Part shown: positions 52,831 to 62,850 of the stretch, piece after piece | How the letters are laid out: each line of letters starts with the position of its first letter | Position numbering within the stretch: position 1 is the stretch's first letter | Source: JBPRGG01 sp051418075 | GTDB lineage: Bacteria > Bacteroidota > Bacteroidia > Cytophagales > Cyclobacteriaceae | Direction: 5' to 3' | DNA: 64,000 bases | NCBI GenBank assembly: GCA_051418075.1 | Contig: JBPRGG010000025.1 | Coordinates: forward strand, 1-64,000 | Notes under the pieces: generated by a model | Database searches by the model: none | What the model was told of the DNA's origin: nothing | The model's input: only the letters and a program-made list of their open reading frames with translations | Position numbers and translations under genes: made by a program

Positions 52831-53853
52831 ATGGCTTTTGCCCCGGAAGAAGTAATTAAGTCTTTGAAGCAGGGAAAATACTCCCCGGTATATTTTTTAC
52901 AGGGAGATGAGCCTTATTATATAGATCATATTACCAGCTTCATTGAAAAGAATGCCTTGGATGAATCTGCCAAAGGGTTTAATCAGGTGGTGATGTATGG
53001 TAAAGATGTTACCATTAGCCAGGTGCTCAACCAGGCCAAAAGGTACCCCATGATGTCGGATAGACAGGTAGTAATTGTTAAAGAGGCCCAGGATATTCAG
53101 GATATAAATAAAGCTGAAGGGCAAAAGCTGCTGGAAAGCTATATTGTAAATCCATTGCCCTCCACCATTCTGGTTTTAGGTTATAAATATAAGACTATGG
53201 ATGGTCGTAAATCACTGGGAAGACAGCTGGATAAATTGGCTGTACTGGTGAATTCTAAAAAGCTGTATGATAATCAGCTTCCCGAATGGATCAGAGGTTA
53301 CTTTACGGAAAAAGGTTATGGTATTACAGTAAAAGCCACCCAGATGCTGGCTGATAACATTGGTAATAATCTGGAAAGATTGACCAATGAAATAGATAAA
53401 ATGCTGATCAATTTTGAAGAAAAATTGGAAGTGGATGCAGGTATGATCCAGAAGTATGTAGGCATCAGCAAGGAATACAATGTATTTGAACTGCAGCGGG
53501 CACTGGGGGTGAAAGATGTGGTGAAAGCCAATCGGATCATCAACTATTTCGGGGCTAATCCCAAAAATAATTCTATTATGGGCGTTATAGCCATCTTATA
53601 TTCCTTCTACAGCAAAATACTGATGATCCACCATGCCAAAGATAAATCAGAATCCAGTCTGGCCAGGAAAATCGGGCTGAGTCCTTATTTTGTCAAGGAA
53701 TATTTATTGGCAGCCCGGAATTACCCTTTGGCCAAAGTGGTTTCCAGCATCAGACATTTAAAAAATGCAGATCTTCAGGCCAAAGGAGTGGGAGCAGCAA
53801 ATATGCCGGAAATCCAGATTTTAAAAGAGTTGGTATATAAACTTTTACATTAA
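52831..53853 (+). CDS. holA: DNA polymerase III delta subunit
   Basis: This clamp-loader subunit opens the sliding clamp at replication initiation. The open frame begins at 52702, but the family's N-terminus matches the downstream ATG at 52831 (MAFAPEEVIKSL, then KYSPVYFLQGDEPYYIDH), leaving 341 residues, the usual size. VVIVKEAQDIQ and ILVLGYKYKTMDGRK belong to the AAA-like domain, and ERLTNEIDKM with VFELQRALG to the middle and collar domains. The 129 bases between 52702 and 52831 probably include the promoter and leader. It is followed 59 bp later by the TPR gene. Confidence 0.92.
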   Translation: MAFAPEEVIKSLKQGKYSPVYFLQGDEPYYIDHITSFIEKNALDESAKGFNQVVMYGKDVTISQVLNQAKRYPMMSDRQVVIVKEAQDIQDINKAEGQKLLESYIVNPLPSTILVLGYKYKTMDGRKSLGRQLDKLAVLVNSKKLYDNQLPEWIRGYFTEKGYGITVKATQMLADNIGNNLERLTNEIDKMLINFEEKLEVDAGMIQKYVGISKEYNVFELQRALGVKDVVKANRIINYFGANPKNNSIMGVIAILYSFYSKILMIHHAKDKSESSLARKIGLSPYFVKEYLLAARNYPLAKVVSSIRHLKNADLQAKGVGAANMPEIQILKELVYKLLH

Positions 53854-53912
53854 GAATTTTGCAATATTTGCTGAAAATTCAAGTTAGTTATCAAAAACAG
53901 AAGCCTTAAAAT

Positions 53913-56900
53913 ATGTACAAAATATTTGCTTTAGCGGCCTTTTTCACCTTTTTTTCATTTTTTCTACAGGCACAACACACTTTGGTATTAAACAATGAGG
54001 ATCATTATTATGAATTAGGGTTGGAGTTGTTCCAGAAAGAAAAGTATGCCGCTGCCAGAGAGGCATTCGAAGAATATATTAGCCAAAGCGATGATCAGTT
54101 GAAGACGGTAGATGCCCAATATTATGTAGCTTACAGCGCCTTAAGGTTATATAATACAGATGGAGAAAAGTTATTGAATACCTTTGTTGAAAGTAATGAA
54201 AGTCACCCCAAAGCTATTCTGGCTTATTATGAGCTTGGTAATTTTTATTTTAGAGAGAAGAATTACAAAAAGGCCATTCAGTACTTTGAAAAATCAAACC
54301 TGGATAAGCTTACCAAAAATCAAAAACTGGAGGCCCAATTCAAGCTGGCTTACAGCCATTTTGCCTTTAAGGAATTTGACCAGGCTTTACCTTATTTTGA
54401 CCTGATCAAAAGACAGGAAAACCAGTATTCTGCAGCTGCCAGCTATTATGCCGGCTATATCGAATATATTCAGGCAGATTATGATAAAGCCTTATATGAT
54501 CTGGAACGTGCGGAGAAAAATCAGGCTTATGCGACTATGATTCCCTACCTGAAGGCCAATGTTTATTATAAACAACAAAGATATGATGAACTGCTGCAGT
54601 ACGCCCAGCAGGTTTTAAACCGGAATGATGTAAAAAACAAGGAAGGTATATCTTTACTGGTAGGGGAGGCTTTTTATATGAAAGGAGACTATCAAAATGC
54701 AGCTGACTTTCTTCAGCGATATGCTGATGACATCAGTAAATCCATATCGCCCGATATTTCTTACAAATTGGCTTATTCCCAATATAAAACCCAAAGCTAT
54801 GAAGCTGCTGTGGATAACTTCAAAAAAGTGGCTATGGTTCCTGATACCGTGGGGCAATACGCTTCTTATTACCTGGGGGTTTTATACCTGAATCAGGATA
54901 ATAAGCTATATGCTGCTACTGCTTTTGAACGGGCCAAAGCAGATGACTTTGATCCCATGATTAAACAGGAAGCTATGTATAATCATGCCAAAGTAAGCTA
55001 TGACCTGGGAAAATATGCTGAAGCCATTGCCTCTCTAAAAGATTTTACCAGTTTATATCCCGGCAGTGATCATTTGGATGAAGCCCGGCAGTTGATTAGC
55101 CAGGCCTATTTGAAAACTACCAATTATGACTTGGCTATTGAGTATATTGAATCCCTTGAGCGAAAGAGTGAAAGCATCAGCAGGGTATATCAAAAAGTTA
55201 CATTTTACAAAGCCACTCAACTGTTCAACAGCGAAAAATTTTATGACGCAGTGCAAATGTTTAACAAGTCTGTTCAGTTTCCTTATGATAAAGACTTGCT
55301 GATTCAGGCTCACTATTGGGCAGGAGAGACATACTCTGTAGGTAAAAAATATGAAGAGGCAATCAATGCCTATGCTGCCGTATTCAGACAGGCTGAGCCT
55401 TCCAATGAATTTCATTTACGTTCCAGGTACGGCATTGGATATGCTTATTTCAATACCCGTCAGTATGATAAAGCCCTGCCGCATTTCAGGGAATATACAA
55501 ATCGACTTCAAAGCAGCCAGAATAAAATGTTCTACAATGATGCCCTGATGCGTCTGGCTGATTGCTATTATGTAAATAAAGTGTATAACAGTGCCTTGAA
55601 TATTTATGATCAGGCCATACAACAGGATCATCCGGAGTCAGATTATGCCTTTTATCAAAAAGGAGTGATCATGAGTATTCAGAGCAAATATGCTACGGCC
55701 AAAGAAAATCTGAACCGGGTCATTAACCAGTACAAACGTTCCCGGTATCGTGATGATGCCATTTTTGAGTTGGCCCAGCTTGATTTTGAACAGGGAAATT
55801 ATGAAGTAGCTATCAGTGAATTTACCAGCCTGATCCGGCAATATCCTACCAGTGAATACGCGCCTTATGCGTATTTGCGCAGAGCTATAGCCAACTACAA
55901 CCTGAAAAACTATGAGCAGTCCATTGCAGATTATAAGGCCGTATTAGACAAGTTCATCACCCATGATATTGCCAACAGCGCCTTGCTGGGACTTCAGGAA
56001 GCCTTAACTTTGACTGGCAATTCAGACGATCTGGATCCCTACCTGACCAGCTACAAGCAAGCAAATCCGGAAAATGAAAATTTAAAAGCCATTGAATTTG
56101 AGGCCGCTAAAACTTTGTATTTCAATCAGAAATATGAAAAAGCCATTGAAGCATTTCAAAAATATATTGAAGAATATCCTGCTACCGAACTGGCCTATGA
56201 AGCCAGGTATTACTTAGCTGAAAATTATTATCGTTCTAACCAGATCGATCAGGCTTTGGCCTATTTTTACCAGGTGGTAGAAGAAAACCAGACCAATTAT
56301 ACCAATAGATCGGTGCAAAGGATCGCTGAACTGGAATATAGCCAGGGAAATTACGACCGGGCTATTGACCATTTCCAACAATTGGCCCGCATTTCCAGAA
56401 ATAAGAAGGAGCAATATAATGCCTGGTCAGGATTGATGGAATCCTATTATGAAAAAACAACCTATGATTCTGTGGATTATTATGCTAACCTGATCCTGGA
56501 AAAAGGCGCTGTATCTGCTCAGGCAGAAAATAAGGCGTTGTTGTTTTTAGGTAAAGCAGCTTATGCCCGGGAAAACTATGATCAGGCGGTAGATGCTTTT
56601 TTAAATACATTAAATTCAGCTAAAGATATAAGTGGGGCTGAGGCACAGTATTTAATGGCTCAAATTTTTTATAAGCAGGAGAAATACAAGCAGGCCATTG
56701 AAACTTTATATGACCTTAATCAAAATTTTTCTGTTTATGAAGAATGGATAGGGAAATCATTTTTGTTAATTGCTGATAGCTATGTTGGTTTGGAAGAATA
56801 TTTTCAGGCTAAAGCCACATTAAATTCACTGATTGAAAAATCTCCCCTGGAAGACATCAAGCAACAAGCCCGCCAGCAGCTGGCAGAGCTGGAAGAGCAG

Positions 56901-56969
56901 GAAAAGCTAAATCAACCAGCTGAAAATGATACATCGGTATTTGAACAACCTGAAAGCAGTGTTAATTAA
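53913..56969 (+). CDS. Large tetratricopeptide-repeat protein, exported
   Basis: A signal peptide (residues 1-20, MYKIFALAAFFTFFSFFLQA) precedes about 25 TPR units filling nearly all of the 1018 residues. Repeats of the form NYKKAIQYFEKS, KYAEAIASLKDF, QYDKALPHFREY and NYDRAIDHFQQL recur every 34-37 residues. A Gln/Glu-rich stretch of 20 residues ends the protein. It heads a collinear set with an outer-membrane barrel, SPOR protein and ExbB/ExbD/TonB-like proteins. It is likely a periplasmic scaffold for that system, an inference from position. The family is common in Bacteroidota under the name tetratricopeptide-repeat protein. Confidence 0.88.
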   Translation: MYKIFALAAFFTFFSFFLQAQHTLVLNNEDHYYELGLELFQKEKYAAAREAFEEYISQSDDQLKTVDAQYYVAYSALRLYNTDGEKLLNTFVESNESHPKAILAYYELGNFYFREKNYKKAIQYFEKSNLDKLTKNQKLEAQFKLAYSHFAFKEFDQALPYFDLIKRQENQYSAAASYYAGYIEYIQADYDKALYDLERAEKNQAYATMIPYLKANVYYKQQRYDELLQYAQQVLNRNDVKNKEGISLLVGEAFYMKGDYQNAADFLQRYADDISKSISPDISYKLAYSQYKTQSYEAAVDNFKKVAMVPDTVGQYASYYLGVLYLNQDNKLYAATAFERAKADDFDPMIKQEAMYNHAKVSYDLGKYAEAIASLKDFTSLYPGSDHLDEARQLISQAYLKTTNYDLAIEYIESLERKSESISRVYQKVTFYKATQLFNSEKFYDAVQMFNKSVQFPYDKDLLIQAHYWAGETYSVGKKYEEAINAYAAVFRQAEPSNEFHLRSRYGIGYAYFNTRQYDKALPHFREYTNRLQSSQNKMFYNDALMRLADCYYVNKVYNSALNIYDQAIQQDHPESDYAFYQKGVIMSIQSKYATAKENLNRVINQYKRSRYRDDAIFELAQLDFEQGNYEVAISEFTSLIRQYPTSEYAPYAYLRRAIANYNLKNYEQSIADYKAVLDKFITHDIANSALLGLQEALTLTGNSDDLDPYLTSYKQANPENENLKAIEFEAAKTLYFNQKYEKAIEAFQKYIEEYPATELAYEARYYLAENYYRSNQIDQALAYFYQVVEENQTNYTNRSVQRIAELEYSQGNYDRAIDHFQQLARISRNKKEQYNAWSGLMESYYEKTTYDSVDYYANLILEKGAVSAQAENKALLFLGKAAYARENYDQAVDAFLNTLNSAKDISGAEAQYLMAQIFYKQEKYKQAIETLYDLNQNFSVYEEWIGKSFLLIADSYVGLEEYFQAKATLNSLIEKSPLEDIKQQARQQLAELEEQEKLNQPAENDTSVFEQPESSVN

Positions 56970-56987
56970 TTAGATTTTTAAAACGTT

Positions 56988-58649
56988 ATGAGATTTATAG
57001 CCATTCTGGGATACTTATTTTTTACTTATAGCCTGATACAGGCCCAGGATCAGGATCAGGGGCAATGGCAGGATGATGGGGAAATAGAGGATGCTCAGGT
57101 GATCATTGAAAAAGACCGGAAAATTGAACTGCCCCAGATCAACCGTAACTTTGAACGAATTCCTCCTTTACCCGTGCAAGGTGCAGGCATGGATAACCTG
57201 AATTATGAGTTTCAGAATTATCAGCTTAAATTACAGGGAGAAGCACCTGATATCAGGGTATTCACGATCAAGGAGGATCCGCTGCCAAAGTTTTATGGCA
57301 ATTATATAAAGGCAGGTTTAGGCAACTATATTACTCCATACCTGGAAATTTATACTTATAATAAACGTAGCGATGAATATTTGCTCGGAGCTCATTTTAA
57401 CCATTTGTCCTCCATCCTGGGACCAGTAGACGGCCGGAATTCTGGAACCAGTCAGACATCAATTTCGGCTGATGGCAAATACTTTACCAAACCGCTGGTT
57501 TTATCCGGTGATATTACCTACAATCGGGATAAGTATTACTTTTACGGTTATCAGCCAGGTTCTGAGACAGACAGAGATACTTTAAGGCAGGTTTTTAATA
57601 GTATTAATATATCTGCAGGACTGGAAGATAATTTAGAAGATGCTGATATTTCCTATAGCTTAAACACCGGATTTAACTACATCCGTGATCGTTTTCAGGC
57701 CCAGGAATTTGCATTTTCCACCGATCTGGCTTTGGATTACTATTTAAGCGATGAATTATCAGCCCAATTACAAAGTGATTTGCTTTTAACCCGCAGGAAA
57801 GATCTGGGCACCATTAATCGCTCCTTGTTCAGAGTGCGTCCAGGCTTTACCTATCAATTGGACCAGCTTAAGATTCAGGCCGGATTTAATGTGGTTTATC
57901 AAAATGATACCCTTTCAAATCTATCCAAGATGAACTTTTATCCGTTTGCCCGGGCTGAACTGAATTTTACTGAAGGTATTTCAGTATATGGGGGCATAGA
58001 TGGAAATATGCTGGCCAATACCTTTTCAGGCATGGTAGATGAAAATCCCTGGTTGACTCCAAATGTACCGATATTCAATACCAATAAAAACTTTGAATTT
58101 TATGGAGGGCTAAAAGGAAATGTAATCCAGAACCTCAGCTTTAATACGGGTTTCTCCCTGGCTAACTATAAAAACATGTACTTTTTTGTTAATAATTTAA
58201 CAGATACCACCGAATTTTCAATTATTTATGATCAGGGTAACACCCAGGTATTTAACTTTTTCGCAGAGGCCAGTCTGGTCAAGTCAGAAATATTTCGACT
58301 GACCCTGAAGGGAGACTTGTTTGGATACAATACTGATGAAGTGCAGGATGCCTGGCATAAACCTCGTTATAAATTTTCAGCTTCAGCATTTTATAATCTT
58401 TATGAAAAAATCCTGTTATCTACCAATATGTACTTTTTAGGCGGCATAAAAGCCTATATGACCCATAGCGATCAGATATCTGAATTGGATAATATTGCCG
58501 ATATCAATTTTAAAATCGATTATTTGTTTTCGGACCGGTTCTCAGTATTCCTGTCATTTAATAATATAATTGGTAATAATTACCAACGCTATTTAAACTA
58601 TCCTTCCCGGGGTATTCTGGTTATGGGTGGTGTTTCTTATTCCTTCTAA
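56988..58649 (+). CDS. Outer-membrane beta-barrel protein
   Basis: A signal peptide (residues 1-20, ending LIQAQ) is followed by a Gln/Asp-rich segment and then amphipathic strands from about residue 90 to 553. The final residues GVSYSF end with Phe, as expected of an outer-membrane barrel recognised by the Bam machinery. There is no plug domain or TonB box of a normal TonB-dependent receptor. The protein begins 18 bp after the TPR gene, so both are expressed together, suggesting a TPR/barrel pair at the outer membrane. The ligand is not known. Confidence 0.75.
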   Translation: MRFIAILGYLFFTYSLIQAQDQDQGQWQDDGEIEDAQVIIEKDRKIELPQINRNFERIPPLPVQGAGMDNLNYEFQNYQLKLQGEAPDIRVFTIKEDPLPKFYGNYIKAGLGNYITPYLEIYTYNKRSDEYLLGAHFNHLSSILGPVDGRNSGTSQTSISADGKYFTKPLVLSGDITYNRDKYYFYGYQPGSETDRDTLRQVFNSINISAGLEDNLEDADISYSLNTGFNYIRDRFQAQEFAFSTDLALDYYLSDELSAQLQSDLLLTRRKDLGTINRSLFRVRPGFTYQLDQLKIQAGFNVVYQNDTLSNLSKMNFYPFARAELNFTEGISVYGGIDGNMLANTFSGMVDENPWLTPNVPIFNTNKNFEFYGGLKGNVIQNLSFNTGFSLANYKNMYFFVNNLTDTTEFSIIYDQGNTQVFNFFAEASLVKSEIFRLTLKGDLFGYNTDEVQDAWHKPRYKFSASAFYNLYEKILLSTNMYFLGGIKAYMTHSDQISELDNIADINFKIDYLFSDRFSVFLSFNNIIGNNYQRYLNYPSRGILVMGGVSYSF

Positions 58650-58710
58650 ATCAGAATTTTAGCAATAAAATAAAAAAAATTACATATCTTGCTAAAATTG
58701 TAAAATATGC

Positions 58711-58742
58711 TTTGAAGCTGCAAAAAAAAACTCTTACTTTTA
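58711..58742 (+). promoter_or_regulatory. Candidate promoter for the SPOR-ExbB-ExbD-TonB genes
   Basis: TTTG at 58711-58714 and TACTTTTA at 58735-58742 are spaced by 20 bp, close to the Bacteroidota consensus TTTG-N19-TAnnTTTG, with one mismatch in the -7 box. They lie 62 bp before the SPOR gene start in a 154-bp gap. Confidence 0.4.
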
Positions 58743-58803
58743 CGTTGATTTGCAGTCAATTACAGTATTAATGGATTCTATACTAATTAATTATATATAA
58801 ACT

Positions 58804-59508
58804 ATGGAAGAAAAAGATTATAATTCAGAGCAAGAAGGTGGATGGGATTCTGATTATAACAGAAATAAGGAAGAAAATGATGCGGATGATTTTGGTTTGC
58901 CGGATGTATCCTATGATCCAATGGAAAAAGATCAGTCAGAGGATGATTTCAAAAACGAAAATGAAAATTATAAGGAAGAAAGATATTTCTCTAACCCAAG
59001 CTATAATGAAAATAAAGGTGGTTCAAAAGCAGGGGCTATTATAGCTTTTTTGCTGGTGTTCCTGGGGGTTTTATTTGCTGTTTACTGGTTTTTATTCAGG
59101 GATACTACTGAGCCGGTGGAAAGCACAACAACTGAAGTAGTTCAGGAGCCGGTGGAGCAACCTGTTATACAGGAACCGGAGCCGCAGGTGCAAAACACTG
59201 AACCAGTGGAAGAGCCAGTGGAAGAAACCACACCGGCAACACCTGAAACCGGTGAAATGACTACAATTTCATCCCCAACTGGTCGTTACTACATTGTGGT
59301 TGGAAGCTTTATTGATGATGATTTGGCCATGGATCTGGGCAATCAATTGGCTGCTAAGGGTATGAACAGCTATTTGATCGAGCCATCCGGTGATAATAAG
59401 TTTTATCGGCTGGGACTAGGCAACTTTGATAGTTGGAATCAGGCGCTGAATCGATTGGAGGATTTAAAAACAACCTTTGATAACGAAATTTGGGTATTGA
59501 AATTTTAA
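58804..59508 (+). CDS. SPOR-domain inner-membrane protein
   Basis: The first 75 residues are acidic and disordered (many D, E, N and Y). A single transmembrane helix follows (about residues 80-100, AIIAFLLVFLGVLFAVYWF). A Pro/Glu/Thr-rich linker with PVE, PVI and QEPE repeats spans 103-155, and a SPOR peptidoglycan-binding domain (about 160-234, YYIVVGSFIDDDLAMDLG) ends the protein. SPOR domains bind glycan strands stripped of peptides at the division site. It precedes the exbB gene by 2 bases, suggesting a joint envelope-spanning complex. Confidence 0.87.
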   Translation: MEEKDYNSEQEGGWDSDYNRNKEENDADDFGLPDVSYDPMEKDQSEDDFKNENENYKEERYFSNPSYNENKGGSKAGAIIAFLLVFLGVLFAVYWFLFRDTTEPVESTTTEVVQEPVEQPVIQEPEPQVQNTEPVEEPVEETTPATPETGEMTTISSPTGRYYIVVGSFIDDDLAMDLGNQLAAKGMNSYLIEPSGDNKFYRLGLGNFDSWNQALNRLEDLKTTFDNEIWVLKF

Positions 59509-59509
59509 T

Positions 59510-60193
59510 ATGAATTTATTACAGATTACGACCACCACTCCTTTGGATACGGCGGCAGTGAGTGAAGGAGAACAGACGGTTTCCATGATCGAATTACTAT
59601 TTAAAGGGGGTTATATGATGATCCCCATTATTATTTTATCGATCCTGGCTATTTATATTTTTGTGGAAAGAATGCTTACTATTAAAAAAGCTTCTCAAAC
59701 TCCACTGCAATTCATGGATAAAATAAAAAAGATGGTGGTGGCAGGAGACATCAATGGAGCTAAATTGCTTTGTGCCCAGGAAGATACACCTATAGCTAAA
59801 ATGATCGAGAAAGGTATTTCCAGAATTGGAAGCCCCCTGAAAAATATTGAAGTATCTATAGAAAATGTAGGCAAAATAGAAGTATATAACCTGGAAAAAA
59901 ACTTATCCATTCTGGCCACTATTTCAGGAGCAGCTCCTATGATTGGATTTCTTGGTACAGTTACCGGTATGATCCAGGCTTTTATTGCCATTGCTCAGGA
60001 AGAAGGATCTGTCAGTCCTAAATTACTGTCTTCAGGAATTTATGAGGCCATGATCACTACCGCATCTGGTCTTTTAGTGGGAATTATAGCTTATCTGGGA
60101 TATAATTACCTGGTAACCCGGGTGCAAAAGTTGGTTCACCGGATGGAATATACTTCAATTGACTTTATAGATTTGTTACAGGAGCCCAGGTAA
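59510..60193 (+). CDS. exbB: ExbB/TolQ/MotA-family proton channel
   Basis: Three membrane segments are visible: one at about 30-52 (GGYMMIPIIILSILAIYIFVE), then two at about 140-165 and 175-200. The conserved APMIGFLGTVTGMI and TTASGLLVGI motifs of the proton channel are present. The N-terminal DTAAVSEGEQTVSMIE is a short soluble start. The next gene is ExbD and then a TonB-like protein; together they convert proton motive force into work at the outer membrane. The start codon lies 2 bp after the SPOR stop. Confidence 0.93.
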   Translation: MNLLQITTTTPLDTAAVSEGEQTVSMIELLFKGGYMMIPIIILSILAIYIFVERMLTIKKASQTPLQFMDKIKKMVVAGDINGAKLLCAQEDTPIAKMIEKGISRIGSPLKNIEVSIENVGKIEVYNLEKNLSILATISGAAPMIGFLGTVTGMIQAFIAIAQEEGSVSPKLLSSGIYEAMITTASGLLVGIIAYLGYNYLVTRVQKLVHRMEYTSIDFIDLLQEPR

Positions 60194-60205
60194 TAATAAC
60201 AAAAC

Positions 60206-60598
60206 ATGGATCTAAGATCAAAACATAAAATAGAAGCAGCCTTTAGCATGTCGTCAATGACGGACGTTATTTTTCTGCTGTTAATATTTTTTATGCTGAC
60301 CTCATCCTTTATTACGCCATCTGGTTTACCGGTAAATTTACCCTCCAGTAAAAGCTCTAATATCGTGATGCAAAAAGTGAGCGTGACCATCACTCCTGAT
60401 CTAAACTTTTATGTTAATGACCGGTTGAGTAGTCTTAGCGCTTTAGAACAGGATTTGGCACAGGAATTGGAGGGTAGGGAGAATGGAGTGGTTGTGCTGC
60501 ATGTAGATAAATCTGTTCCGGTGGAGCATTTGGTAAGTGTGGCTGGTATAGCTACTTCATTGAATGCAAAAGTTAGTATTGCTACTAAACCTAAATAA
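60206..60598 (+). CDS. exbD: ExbD/TolR-family biopolymer transport protein
   Basis: At 130 residues it has the standard cytoplasmic N-terminus (KIEAAFSMSSMTDVIFLLLIFFML) where the single membrane segment carries the essential Asp (residue 20). The periplasmic domain with PSGLPVNLPSS and VHVDKSVPVEHLVSV follows. The N-terminal DLRSKHKIEAAFSMSSMTDV matches the Bacteroidota form. It works with ExbB, 13 bp upstream. Confidence 0.92.
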   Translation: MDLRSKHKIEAAFSMSSMTDVIFLLLIFFMLTSSFITPSGLPVNLPSSKSSNIVMQKVSVTITPDLNFYVNDRLSSLSALEQDLAQELEGRENGVVVLHVDKSVPVEHLVSVAGIATSLNAKVSIATKPK

Positions 60599-60603
60599 AC
60601 TAT

Positions 60604-61461
60604 ATGTCTTCCAATGAAGAAAAAAAGCATAAAAAAATAGGTTTAATTGTTTCCGGAGGGATTCATTTAGGCCTGCTGATACTTTTTTTCTTTATGTTAG
60701 CCTGGAAAGAACCTTTTCCACCCCAGCCTGAATATGGCATAGAATTAAATTTTGGCCTGGATCAGACAGGTACAGGTGAGATACAACAAGAAACCCCACC
60801 TCAACCTGTTCAACAGCAGGTGGAAGAGCAGCCTGAGGAAACCACTACTGAAGCAGTGGAGCAACAAATAGAAAGTCAACCGGAAAAAGTACAGGAGATA
60901 GCACCGGAAGAGGTCGTCACCCAACCTGATGAAAGCCCGGTAGTGGAAGAGGTAAAAGTAGAAAAGCCCAAAGAAAAGCCTAAGCCCGTATTAGAAGAAG
61001 ATACCAAGCCTCAAGTAAACGCTGAGGAAGCTAAAGAAAAACCTGTAGAAAAACCAGCAGAAAAACCTAATGAATCTGCAGCACAACCCAATAGCCAGGG
61101 AGATAATGCCAATGCACCAGGTGATAAAGGAGATCCACAGGGTACCATTGACTCCAGGGCTCTTTACGGCTCGCAAGGAGGAGGTGATGGTGCTTCACTG
61201 GATATGGCAGGATGGATCTGGGATTTTAAACCTAAGCCCAATGATCAATCCAGCGAAAGTGGCCGCATTGTATTTCAGGTAAAGATTGATGATCAGGGTG
61301 AAATTTTGTCTGTAATCACCCTGGAAAAGACAGTAAGTCCAACTGTTGAAAAAGTTTACCGTCAGGCAGTAGAGCAACTGACCTTTAGCAGAACTGCTGA
61401 CAATTCCATACCCGCACCGATTTCCACTGGTACTATTACCTTTATTATCAAATCAAGATAA
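60604..61461 (+). CDS. TonB-like energy transducer
   Basis: The 285-residue protein has a transmembrane anchor at about 12-35 (GLIVSGGIHLGLLILFFFML), a long Pro/Glu/Lys/Val-rich spacer (about 50-175, PVQQQVEEQPEE to KPVEKPAEKPNES) and a C-terminal domain (about 190-285, FQVKIDDQGEILSVITLEKTV) of the TonB type. It overlaps functionally with ExbB and ExbD, which directly precede it. Whether it couples to TonB-dependent receptors or to a Tol-like division complex is uncertain; the SPOR and TPR proteins upstream favour an envelope-division role. Confidence 0.88.
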   Translation: MSSNEEKKHKKIGLIVSGGIHLGLLILFFFMLAWKEPFPPQPEYGIELNFGLDQTGTGEIQQETPPQPVQQQVEEQPEETTTEAVEQQIESQPEKVQEIAPEEVVTQPDESPVVEEVKVEKPKEKPKPVLEEDTKPQVNAEEAKEKPVEKPAEKPNESAAQPNSQGDNANAPGDKGDPQGTIDSRALYGSQGGGDGASLDMAGWIWDFKPKPNDQSSESGRIVFQVKIDDQGEILSVITLEKTVSPTVEKVYRQAVEQLTFSRTADNSIPAPISTGTITFIIKSR

Positions 61462-61554
61462 AATATTGCCCCTCAAACTTTTTTGTATATCGCTTTCCTA
61501 AACTATTTTTGGGGCCTGAAAATCTTAAATATACACCATATCCAGGTGAGATAA

Positions 61555-62847
61555 ATGACCTTTGAACAGACTATTAACTATTTGTACAACAGCCTGCCCA
61601 TGTACCAAAGGGTGGGGCAGGCGGCCTTTAAGAAAGATCTTGCCAATACCCGTCTGCTATGTCAGAGGGCAGGAGATCCTCAGGATAAATTCAAATCTTT
61701 ACATATAGCAGGTACCAATGGAAAAGGGAGTACAGCCCATATGTTGGCCGCCATTTTACAGGCCGCCGGCTTCAGGGTTGGTTTATATGTTTCACCACAT
61801 TTAAAAAGATTTACTGAACGCATCAAGGTGAATGGACAGGAAATTCCAGAAAAAAATGTTATTGATTTTGTGGAAAAATACCGGTCAGGCCTGGATCAGG
61901 TGCAGCCTTCTTTCTTTGAAATGACAGTAGTCATGGCTTTTGATCATTTTGCCCGGGAAAAAGTTGATCTGGCAGTGGTGGAAGTGGGAATGGGCGGCAG
62001 GTTTGACTCTACCAATGTAATTACACCAATTTTATCGGTGATTACCAATATTGGGTATGACCATCAGGTTTTTTTGGGAGAAACCCTGCCGGAAATTGCG
62101 TTTGAAAAAGCAGGCATTATTAAATCGGGAAAACCTGTAATAGTCAGTGAGTGGCAGCCGGAAGTTCAGGAAGTATTTGAACAAAAAGCCAGGCAGGAAC
62201 AGACATCCATTTTTTATGCTGAACCAGAATATCAAATAGAAATACTGGAATATGGCCTGGAAACTCTGACTTTAAAAATTTATCAATCAGGAAAGCTCCT
62301 AATGGATAAGGTACGGCTTGGATTGAGGGGTGAATATCAGCTTAAAAACCTGCCAGGTGTGCTTAAATCAGCTGAAATGCTGAATCAAATGGGTTATCAT
62401 CTGAGCCTGGATCATATTCATGTAGGATTGGCTGAAGTAAAGCGGTTGACAGGATTCAACGGGCGGTGGAATCTACTCCAAACCAATCCGATGGTGGTAT
62501 GCGATACCGGGCATAATATAAGCAGTTTCCCCTATTTGATCGATCAACTGCAAAAAATCAATCACAATCACTTATTTGGCCTTTTGGGAATGGTCAATGA
62601 CAAGGATCCTCAAAAGTTGCTAAAGCTTTTACCTTCCTCAGGTTATTATTTTTTTTGCCAGGCAAATATCCCCAGATCCATGCCCGCGGAAAGGCTTTTT
62701 AAAGAGGGTGTAGCATTGGGATTAAAGGGAGAAATTGAGCCAGATGTGAATAAGGCACTGAGAAAAGCTTTGGACAAAGCTGATAAAAATGATTTGATAT
62801 TTATTGGAGGCAGTACATTTGTAGTGGCAGACCTGGAATCGCTATAG
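61555..62847 (+). CDS. folC: Bifunctional dihydrofolate/folylpolyglutamate synthase
   Basis: The enzyme adds glutamate residues to folate. The P-loop HIAGTNGKGST is at residues 50-60. VEVGMGGRFDSTNVI, ITNIGYDH, AFEKAGIIKSGKPVI and VVCDTGHN are the Mur-ligase family motifs that follow in order. The length of 430 residues is standard. The start at ATG 61555 gives the typical TFEQTINYLY N-terminus. It is 93 bp behind the TonB-like gene and 3 bp before trmB. Confidence 0.96.
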   Translation: MTFEQTINYLYNSLPMYQRVGQAAFKKDLANTRLLCQRAGDPQDKFKSLHIAGTNGKGSTAHMLAAILQAAGFRVGLYVSPHLKRFTERIKVNGQEIPEKNVIDFVEKYRSGLDQVQPSFFEMTVVMAFDHFAREKVDLAVVEVGMGGRFDSTNVITPILSVITNIGYDHQVFLGETLPEIAFEKAGIIKSGKPVIVSEWQPEVQEVFEQKARQEQTSIFYAEPEYQIEILEYGLETLTLKIYQSGKLLMDKVRLGLRGEYQLKNLPGVLKSAEMLNQMGYHLSLDHIHVGLAEVKRLTGFNGRWNLLQTNPMVVCDTGHNISSFPYLIDQLQKINHNHLFGLLGMVNDKDPQKLLKLLPSSGYYFFCQANIPRSMPAERLFKEGVALGLKGEIEPDVNKALRKALDKADKNDLIFIGGSTFVVADLESL

Positions 62848-62850
62848 GAT

